NCBI GenBank assembly: GCA_030015575.1
Contig: CM057339.1
Coordinates: 700,736,761 to 700,800,760, forward strand
Reading direction: 5' to 3'
DNA from: Agapanthus africanus
Taxonomy: Eukaryota; Streptophyta; Magnoliopsida; Asparagales; Amaryllidaceae
DNA length: 64,000 nt
Every line of letters starts with the position of its first letter. The stretch's first letter is position 1. This document shows, one piece after another, positions 23,601-33,024 of this stretch. Position numbers and translations under genes: made by a program. The notes beneath the pieces are model-generated. The model saw nothing but the letters and a program-made list of their open reading frames with translations, had not been told where the DNA came from and ran no database searches.

Positions 23601-25110
23601 AAAAAAAAACAACTGAGCCTTTTATCCCAAGCATATAGGGTAGGCTACATGAACCAACATGAGAATCACGCCGGGTCCAGCACATGAATCCTCCGCCTCC
23701 ACTCACTCCTATCGAACAATATACTTTCATTGAGGCCTTTGGCAACCATATCTTTTCGTATCACCTCCACCTAAGTTTTCTTCGGTCTTCCATTCACTCG
23801 TTTGACATTGCCTATATCGAGAGTATCCATTCGTCGAATCGGTGCTTCCATAGGTCTGGGTCGCACATGACTAAACCATCTTAGCCGGTTTTCCCGGATC
23901 TTTTCCTCCACAGGTGTGACACCAACTTTTGCACGAATATCCTCATTTCGCACCTTATCTTTTCTAATGTTACCATACATCCAACGAAACATGCGCATCT
24001 CCACTACATGCATCTTCTGTGTATGATGTTTCTTAGGAGCCCAGCATTATGTACCATGTAATAAGGCAGGCCAAATAGCGCTCTGATAAAACTTCCCTTT
24101 CCACTTTAGCGGAAAGTTACGATCACACAAAATCCCTATTGCACTCCTCCATTTCAACCAACCAGCTTGGATTCTTTGATTAATATCGCTATCGATCTCC
24201 CTATCCTTTTGGATGATGGAACCTAGAAATATAAACCGATCGCTCGGTGATATCTCTTGCCTTTCTAATGTTATACCAATATGGTTTTGATTTCTCTGTT
24301 TGCTAAATTTGCAATGCATATATTCTGTCTTGGACCTGCTCAATCCGAACCCCCGAGATTCCAATGTTTGCATCCATAACTCCAATTTGGTATTAACCCC
24401 TGCTTTCGCCTCATTTACTAGAACAAAATCATCAACGAACAGTATACACCAAGGTACCCCATCTTAGATAGTTCTAGTAAGCTCATCCATCACGATGGTA
24501 AACAGGAATAGACTTAATGCAGATCTTTGATGTAAACCAATTGTAATCGGAAAATCACTCGTTAGGCCACCGCAAGTTCTGACATTTGCCACCACTCTAT
24601 CGTACATGTCCGTGATTATGTCAATGTACTTGACGGGGACCCCCTTCTTCATCATTGTCTTCCATAATACCTCTCTAGGTATCTTGTCGTACGCTTTCTC
24701 TAAATCAATAAATATCATATACAAATCTCTTCTTCTTTCTCGAAAACGCTCGATAAGTTGACAAAGAAAATGAATAGCCTCTGTCGTCAATCGTTCAGGT
24801 ATGAACCCAAACCGGTTCTTTGTTATCTTAATATCCTTGCTTAGCCTATGTTCAATCACTCTCTCCCAAAATTTCTTAGTGTGACACATAAGATTTATTC
24901 CACGTTAGTTTGAGCAATTTTGAATATCACTCTTGTTCTTGTAAATAAGTACAAGGGTACTTTTCCTCCATTCATTTGGTATCTTTTTGGTCTGTCAAAT
25001 CTTATTAAACAGATCTGTCAGCCATTTAAAGCATATTTCTCCTAAGCATTTCCAAATCTCGATAGGAATCCCATCTGGACCAACTGTTTTTCTTGATCTC
25101 ATTCTCTTTA
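23601..25110 (-). pseudogene. RTE LINE 3' half: reverse transcriptase and C-terminal region
   Basis: The RT begins near 24890 on the minus strand with KFWERVIEHRLSKDI, continues FGFIPERLTTEAI, MIFIDLEKAYDKIPRE and a damaged SFLF-type block, then the catalytic FVDD (about 24440). The palm and thumb parts follow (LESRGFGLSRSKTEYM, FLGSIIQKDREIDSDINQRI), then the C-terminal RTE region MRMFRWMYGNIRKDKVRNED and ENRLRWFSHVRPRP. Several stops and frame changes show it is inactive. Confidence 0.9.
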
Positions 25111-27339
25111 TGTTGGAGATAGTGCCCTCAGAGTCAATTATTGGATCACAGGCACGTGATTGCAATGATTGAGGGAGGACCTATCCCGGTAGGACAGTCT
25201 TACTCAAGATGATAGTATGCTATCTGGTTTACCTTTATCATCGTGTACTGCTTTAGGTGACCTGACATGTCGCTATTGCACGTTGATAGAGCCCCTAGGA
25301 TTCTTGCTTGACTACCAGCAGTATGAGGGCGATCATATACGTGGGAGCTGGTAGTCTATAAGCACATCCTTAAAAGGTCCCTAGTCGTAGGAGTTTCGAG
25401 ACAGGGCATCGATACTCCAGAGTAGACTAGTGTATACAGTCGAGACCCCGACGAGGGGCGGTGGCCGGTCTCACAAGCCACTGGTGTCAGTTGGATCACC
25501 TAAGATGTATACAGGTGCTCATTGGGTTATGAGTACACCGGACAGGACTCGCCGGGAACATGCTAGTTGGTCTTATACCTGACGTCAGATAGCAGTTCCC
25601 TGGTGACATGTGTACAGGTTAGTTCATCGACCTGGGGATCGTCATTTGTCTCGTGTGAGTTCCCACTGTACTTTGATTACTACCCTACCACGGCTCAAAG
25701 GAGTCGTGCAAACAGGTTTTAGTTGGGTACAGTCCCGAGCCACATGGAGGCAGTGAGCGTATCTTCAGGGGTTCGTCTCTCCCGGTATTGGGGGTGAGGT
25801 CGCGCTGTGTCTAGGAGAGCCATTACACGAAGACCTTGGCCAAGGCAGGAGATTTACTGGTAGGTATTCCAGTAGTATCTCAGGGTGTTCTGGGCTACAC
25901 TCCGACACGACTTGTACCGCTTTTGGGGGTCTGACTTTTACCAACCCCCTAGGCCCGCCATGCGATGCTCATAGACAAACGGACCGGACTGTACGGATAT
26001 TGTCACTGACAGGCTCAGTTGGGTGTCGGGGTGAGCTTCCTCATCGACGTCCCTTTTGGTCAATAGCTGGTAGCCCGTCACGTATTGGCTTATACCTCTG
26101 ACGTGCTAGTGGTTAAATCCACAGCCATAGTATTGACGAGTCTTTAGAGTCCACCACACTTTCAGTTACTCAAGCTTTCGGGCGAAACGTTGTAGAGGCC
26201 GTATGGAGATATGGCAGGGTCCGATCAGATACGTGCGGTATTGCACGGATCAGGATCGGACGGTTTTGTACTAGTGGCCGTATAGTTATATGGCAGCGTT
26301 CGATCAGATACGTGCGGTATTGCACGCATCAGGATCGGACGGATATTACTAGCCGGCTTTGGCTTAAGCCGGTCCTAGTTTAGTACAGTGTAGATTTTAT
26401 CTCATTGCATTTGTATCCGGACGGAATACAAATGCGGGTGTGTATGCACAGTGTGGGGTTTTCCTGTAATTTATTACGGGACCAGTTTTCTAGAGTTGCC
26501 ATTTTGCTTTCCGTTCCGGCCGGTATTCCATTGTTCTTTCCCGGCCGGACTTTTCCGATGGAGGGGGTAATTTGCAGTTTTGCAAATTACACTTTGTGGA
26601 GGATTTATTTGCATAAGGATTAATTATGAAAGCATCTTTGCTTTTCTTGCATTCATTGTGATAAGAAAGGATTAGAAATGAAGTGAGGTTTGATTTGAGT
26701 TTAGTGATGATTATGCTTTGGATATGGTTACCCTCCACCTTTTACTACCATCACCTCCCTTCATGCTTCATAATCTTTTCCTCCACCATTTTCTAAGCAT
26801 GATAGTTTTTCATTAGAGAAGTGAGAAGAAGAAAAGAGAAGAAGAGAGAGCTTCATCTTTGAGAGAGGTTTTCATTCTTGATCTCATTCCATGCCAAGAA
26901 AAATGCAAGCACCATTTTTCTTATCTTTGTTTCCTCCATCCTCTTCAAATGGCAACCAACCCCAAAGTGAGACATACATTCTACATTACACTCCCTACAG
27001 CATATCTTGAGCATGTCGAGTAGCCGGCTTCATGCGCGAGTTGCCTCGGTATTGAGGTGGGAGCCCGTAAAAGTACCCGGCTTCGTGGTGCCCTTTCCGA
27101 CGAGGAGGAGACGGACGGAGATCCCGCGAGGAGATCGGAGTGGAGATGAAGACCGGAGGACTTGGATCGTCGGTATATCTCTTCCCCTTTCTTGTTAGTA
27201 GCTTAGACTAGTTTAATGGCACGATCCGGGGTTTAGTGCGCGGTGGTGCCGGTTTGCCAAGTCCGCAAAATTTTAAGTTTACCACCGTTTCCGCGTTTGG
27301 CCGTCGGATTGACGGCCGGGGCGCCGCCGTGCACTTACA
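25111..27339 (+). repeat. Element A 5' LTR
   Basis: 2229 bp. It contains two tandem hairpin modules at 26219-26340. An open frame at 27007-27198 is duplicated exactly in the 3' LTR and is not treated as a gene. Confidence 0.95.
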
Positions 27340-27340
27340 G

Positions 27341-27353
27341 TGGTATCAGAGCC
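27341..27353 (+). other. Element A primer binding site (tRNA-iMet)
   Basis: TGGTATCAGAGCC starts 1 bp after the 5' LTR and is complementary to the initiator tRNA 3' end. Confidence 0.92.
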
Positions 27354-29644
27354 TCGCCATTAACATAGTCTAGCTTGGTGTAATGTGTTTTTCTGTTTCG
27401 ATCGATCGAATGTTCCAAAACTGCATTTTAGTTCGAATCAGTTTCTGTTGAAAATTTTTGGTCTCGAAAAATTTTTCAGGTTGTAAAATATTGATGTACT
27501 GGAAAATCTAAGAGTTCTGTAAAAATTTGACGAAGTAACTCCACAGTGGGAGCGCGGAAGCGCCGCGAAAACCCCATTCCCGCGGCCCTTCCGCCGCGCA
27601 CTATTCACATCACTTCACCAAATTTTTTCAGAGGCCTTCTGGGCTTAAAATATGGGTTTTGGAATATTAAAATTGGGCCCAGGATTTCTGTGAGTGCTAC
27701 AGTTTTGATTGAGGGCCCACTTGTTAATTTTTGATCGATCGGATATTTTAAACACATTTTTCACAGTATTTACATTATATCTGCGACCGTGAATGTCACT
27801 CGATCGGTAAATCCGGTCTAACTGCTATAGCCCGGTTAGACGGATTTGCGAACGTGACTTTCACGTTGATGTTCTATGTTTATGCTGTGATGTTGCGGAT
27901 CGGTCGTGGGGGATAGCCTGGATGCAATGCTAGTACAGTGTTATTGTATTATGTACATTTGATATTGCGGGGCGAGCGTCCGACATGTGGACTGCCGTCA
28001 CTGCCTGTTTGTATTATTCTTTTGGGGCACGACCTGGTTGCGGTCGATGTACCCGTTGTATGTATATTTTACTTTCTGTACTAGGATTACCCCGCGGTGG
28101 GGTGCACGGATAGCCGGGTTCTAGAGGGCAACAAGCCCGCATCTCATGGCATTGAGACGAAGGGGGCTTCACTCTAGGATTGGCGGGCTATTCGCCGCAC
28201 TCGTAGGGGGTACAGGTTGACCCAGGAGGGGTGCCCAAGTTACCGGATTCCGTGAAGTGCTGGGTGGTCCATTCACGGCGCTGAAGGGGGCTGCCTCGCT
28301 TCAGGTTTTGGCGGGTAACTTGCCGTGCCCGTAGGGGTCTAGGTTTTCATTGCACAGGCTATCCACACGACCAGGGGAACGTCGGGTTTCAGTAGTGGCT
28401 CTGTGAAACCCGGGGATCCCAGATATCTGTATTGTTCTGTGATGCTGTACATTTCTGTGATGTTGCATTTCTTATCACGCCTTGAGCGAAATATAATATA
28501 TTGGTATATATATTAGTAGATGTTGTATATGTTTTTCATCCGCGCTAGTCCAGTCCCCGCTCTGTCGTTAGTAAGCTAACCTAACGGGTGATGACGGGAC
28601 CCAGTGGCGAATGCGGATGGCATATACGTACATCAGTATATTTTCGTTCTTTTTGGTGTGATCAAATGATGGGACTGCATTGATTCGGATCAATGCAAGT
28701 TAAACAAACCTAATCTGATGTTGTTGGAACACTTTTCTAAAAGCTGTTATTGCAAGGACGTTCACTTCTGTTTTGCATCGTGGTATTCATTTGGAATATC
28801 CTGCTCCTCAGTCGACGAGGCAAGGGCCGAGATCCCTTCACCGGGAGTGACCCCTTGGACAGAAGTTTGCATCAGGGCATTAACTTCACTATAGCCGATT
28901 ACTTTTGCTTTGCATCGTGGTATTCATTTGGAATATCCTGCACCCCATTCTACGGGGAAAGAGCCGAGATCCCTTCACCGGGAGTGACCTCTTTAGTAAA
29001 GGTTTTCGTCACTATATTTTCTAAAAAGCTATCCGTTCCTTCAACGATATCAAGTTCATTACGTTAAAGGTTTTCGCCAGAAACCATTCGTAGCCCTCCG
29101 TTGTTTCAGACGGGTAGCACGTAGTATTCATGCTATGTTTGTTGACCTTCGTCAAGGCATAGTGCATGGTAGCTGCTTGTTACCTTTCTGCTGCATAGGT
29201 AGATGCGTTGGTTTGGGACAGTCGTATAGCCTTGTTGACCTTCGTCAAGGGCTTGTACGGGTGGATTCAAATTAACCTGGATAATGACGGGTAGAACTTG
29301 ACATGTGACTTATGATTTGTTGACCTTCGCCAAGGTCATAAGAGCATAGGGCAGAAATCACATCGGGAGTTTCAAAAGAACTGAAACTTGCCAGATATGC
29401 GCATACCTTCTGGAGTGTGATACCGTGAGCGGATTCCGTCACGTTAGCATGCGATGATAGTTGGATCCCGATTCCCACTGATGAGTTGGTATACTCCTCG
29501 GGTGACCCCGACTAATTCTTCTTTCAGGTTTGGAGGAGAATTTGAGGTACAGTGGGAGGTTTCCAGATTAGATAAAGTGATAACCATTCTGATCTAGGTT
29601 AGAGTGCACGCTGAGTGTTTCTTTTCTCTCTCTCTCTCTGGCAG
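27354..29644 (+). other. Element A untranslated leader with inverted repeats
   Basis: About 2.3 kb without coding signal. It carries long inverted repeats at 27788-27865, 28110-28191 and 28237-28321, a repeated CTTTGCATCGTGGTATTC block with small hairpins at 28806-28820 and 28943-28957, and three TTGACCTTCG hairpins at 29142, 29235 and 29320. It ends in a CT tract followed by GGCAG (29618-29644), which looks like a 3' splice site. The same order of landmarks occurs in elements B and C. Confidence 0.82.
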
Positions 29645-31600
29645 CGACCATTGACCCGACCCTAGACTATGACTCAGTGACCAAGTTGACCGAACTTTCT
29701 TAACACTGGCTTTTGGATTGTCAGAGTTGCGAACCTCATTGCCACTCCTACTTTTACCCTTTTCTCCAGGACACCCCGTATTACTACGAACGTCCACTTC
29801 CATTGGACAAAACCATCGTATGGTTATATACGAACTCGAAGGACTTCGAGGATGGTTTCTGGTTCTGGAGAAAACGGATAGGATTATTCAGTTGTCTTTT
29901 CTTTTCACCCTCTCTCAGGTTGCGAGTACTCCTTAGTTTAGGAGTAGTACACCTATTATGCAAATTGGATAGTCTTCTCCCAAACCATAGGCTGGTGCCG
30001 ACCGGTAGGGAATGAAGAAAACCAGTTAGCCTAAAACGGTGTACAGAAGGTATTAAGTTCAGACAAAGCAAGGGATTAGTAAGAGGGCAAAGTAAATTGC
30101 GACTGCTATTCACGACCAAACCAAGTATTTCTTCGCCAATCCTAAATCACCTTTGTATTTCTCCAGGACACTCCGTATCACTACGAAGGTCCCATTTTAT
30201 TGGATAATCCATCGTATGGTTATATACGAACTCGAAAGGAACTCGTTCCAGTTCGGGGATGGATCCTGGTTCAGGAGAAATAGGAATAAAGTACATTCAG
30301 GTGTCTTTTATCTTCACCTTCTCTCGCATTGCGAGTGCTCCTAGGATTAGGACAGTACACCCTTTATGCTTTTTGGATAGTCTTCTTCCAAACCATAGGC
30401 TGGTGCCGAACGGTAGGGAAGGAAGAAAACCATTTGGCCTAAAGGGGTGTACAGAAGGTAATGACTAAAGACATATAAAGGGATTTGGAGAGGTGGCAAA
30501 GAATTATATGGTTACAGTTGTGAATCTGGATAATGGTAGAGGCATTACTGAGAATACCAGGATACCCCAACGAAACATTTCAATGTTTCAGTTTCACTGT
30601 GTAATGTTAAAAGAGAACTGATTTCCCGATTAGATACTTACTCCAGGGTATGTATTTACCAGGTAAGATTCTCACATCTGTATGGTTTTACAGATGATGA
30701 GTGGGAGTGAGTTATTGGGAATTGGGTGATCATCCTCATTATATCGGGATTCGTTGTAAATGGTGATATTTGAGGATGCCACCTGGGTTGTTTGCCGGTC
30801 GGCAAATATTTGGTTTTGAATATCCGTTGTTGTGCACCAATTTCAAATTGATATATCTGTACGTCTATTTTCATAGAGTGAGACATACCTTTTTGATATT
30901 ATGTCGATGACATTTACCTATATCAGTGGATGGTTAGGTAAGGAGCATTGAACAGCGGTGTAATTCTTCTTAACCATAAGTACAGTTTTCAACCTATGAC
31001 ACACAGTGAATGAGTCATCAGACTCAAGGGACTTATACAGAGTATTGTATGTTGTCCAGGGTCCATCAGGACAGAGGGGTTGGTCCTCGTACTGTATTCT
31101 GTTTACTTATGACTTCTCTAGTTCTTAGACAGGTGTTTCGTAGAAACACAGGGTCGAAGTTTTGAGAAGTTATAGGTATAAGAGTAAAGTAGAGAACCAG
31201 GTGTTGCAAGTATCGGGATTCTTCAAAGTGATCGAAGATGTAGATACTTGTGTATGGTATTCAGTTGATAGTAATGATTAAGAGAACTTGCTTCTCTTTC
31301 AGGTTACTCATAATTGGAAGCATTCCTAAGTTGAGTAACGCTGATCGGCCTCTCTCCATTTAGTTGACATGCGCTGGAGACAGCTGCATGATTTGAATCT
31401 GGTTAAATTAAATCAGTGCCTCTGGATCTATATTGGATATAGAACAGTTCATATCTTAACGTTGTTAAGGTACGGGGAGTTGTCCGGCTTATGATTAAAA
31501 CCAGACTCTGGATAACTCAAGGCACGTTTCTGTAATGGCTGTTTGTGGGTTGACCCAGGCTATGACGAGGGTTGACTTTCTACCATCTGGAAGATCAATA
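29645..31600 (+). other. Element A internal region, no recognisable coding
   Basis: No gag domain can be read. A segment is present twice (about 29760-30045 and 30155-30455), recognisable by TTCTCCAGGACACCCCGTAT, the GTATGGTTATATACGAACTC run and the AAACCATAGGCTGGTGCCG run, with about 25% divergence. The origin of this sequence is unknown. Confidence 0.6.
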
Positions 31601-31639
31601 GAAATATTGTTCAAGACTCGCCACAGTTTTATTAAAAAT

Positions 31640-33012
31640 GGATTTTTTCAAAAACAGCAGTGGGAGTATGGTAGAACTGGAAGTGATTCCAGAACCGCAA
31701 ACGATTACTGAAGATTTGATAAGGAACCTAAAGATTCAATCTGATTTGACATTCCATTGGCCACTCCGCAGATAAGGTGGTAACTTCAGGCACCCGAGAG
31801 GTACTTCGGTAGCCTCAAGGACGGTGACAGGGAAGTTCTTGTTTACCCACACTTGCCATTGTTGTTGTTCCAGGCCGCGAGACCCGGTGGGAGGATGAGT
31901 ATAGCGTCGTTCTAAACTAGCTTTAGAAGTGTACGTCTATATGACTCTGCCAGAGGGTTGTCGTAGTCAGTGGGAGCAGCGGAAGCATTGGTGGACATCA
32001 GGCTTATGTCTATTTATAGACTAAAGCAGATGTAGCGGAGATAGATCATCTATTTCTGATGTGACAGTCATAGGTTTGACGTCATCAGAATAGGGGATTG
32101 ATCTGTTGAGAAGGTAGTAGAAAGGAAACTCCTATGCTACGATCGGTTATACTTTGGTCGTCACACAGTGGTTTCTCCACAAAGGACTTGGACATTATAT
32201 CAAACATACTGGTTACTAGATCTATGGTTTTAGATCTAGATTTGGGTGGTTTCCCAATCAGGGTACTTTGACAGCATTCTAAGAGTATTTAGAATGGACG
32301 ACTCCTGGCACGGTAGTATACCTGCAGGTAATGGAGTCACCCTCTCTAAAGGTGTCTTATAGACTAAAGTAGAGAGGGATGTGCATGATTGGCAGATCAC
32401 CTGCTTAGGCAATTGAGTCAATCATGAGATGTCAAGTACCACACCAGATGTTGTTCTTGCACTAGATGCAATAAGTTGATATTGATCCAATCCTGGAGGA
32501 AAGTCGGAAGCAGTTTTGGAACATAAGTGGCTGTTCTAGGGATATGATAACGACAGCCTCATTCGAGAGACAGTTATCATTCCAGGCTTCCAAGGTGACA
32601 TGGACGACAAGGAGGTTGTCAGAGCTATAGTTTTTCCTTCTGATGAGGGGCAGTATTTTGGACAGGTGATCCAAGGCAATACTGAGGGAGGCATGGCGCA
32701 GGATACTGATTAAGTTCAGTTGACGATACAGTCTAAGAAGTTTGGATTTGGAGTTCATTTTTGAGCTAGGTCCCATCAGACATCCAGACATTCTAAGACA
32801 GGTATTGCTCATTTCGGGAGATGGCTTTCTCCGCGAACATGAAATTTAGAGAGACATAGAAAGAAACACCAGAGCGGATCCACTCACTGAGGCTATTCCT
32901 CGAACGCAATAGTTTCGCAAACAAGCTTTGTAAGACTGACAAGTAGAGGAGTTGGGTGTTCGGTATCACACGGGCTGTGAGTATGCGACATCGCAATAAT
33001 TAGCCTTGAGTG
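31640..33012 (+). pseudogene. pol: Element A pol relic (RT/RNase H)
   Basis: Short pieces match the B/C polyprotein: MVELEVIPEPQTI (about 31670), a HPREVLR piece equivalent to HPPERYCGF, YFDSILRVFRMDDSWHGSIP (about 32265), DVVLALDAIS followed by QSNPG (about 32450, the RT-RNase H border) and ADPLTEAIPR (about 32875, end of RNase H). Many stops and frameshifts separate them. No catalytic DD motif was found. Confidence 0.75.
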
Positions 33013-33013
33013 C

Positions 33014-33024
33014 AAGTGGGAGAT
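33014..33024 (+). other. Element A polypurine tract
   Basis: AAGTGGGAGAT directly precedes the 3' LTR; identical tracts precede the 3' LTRs of elements B and C. Confidence 0.88.

Noticed and set aside
27007-27198. 63-codon open frame repeated at 34921-35112
   Set aside because: Located in both LTRs of element A; repetition follows from the LTR, and no domain is present. It could be transcribed leader but I do not call a gene.
29713-30468. Overlapping plus-strand open frames of 60-100 codons in element A
   Set aside because: Several frames and both strands are open over a duplicated segment; no motif supports translation.
32462-32996. Two minus-strand open frames of 116 and 67 codons
   Set aside because: They are antisense to the readable pol relic of element A (QSNPG, ADPLTEAIPR pieces on plus).
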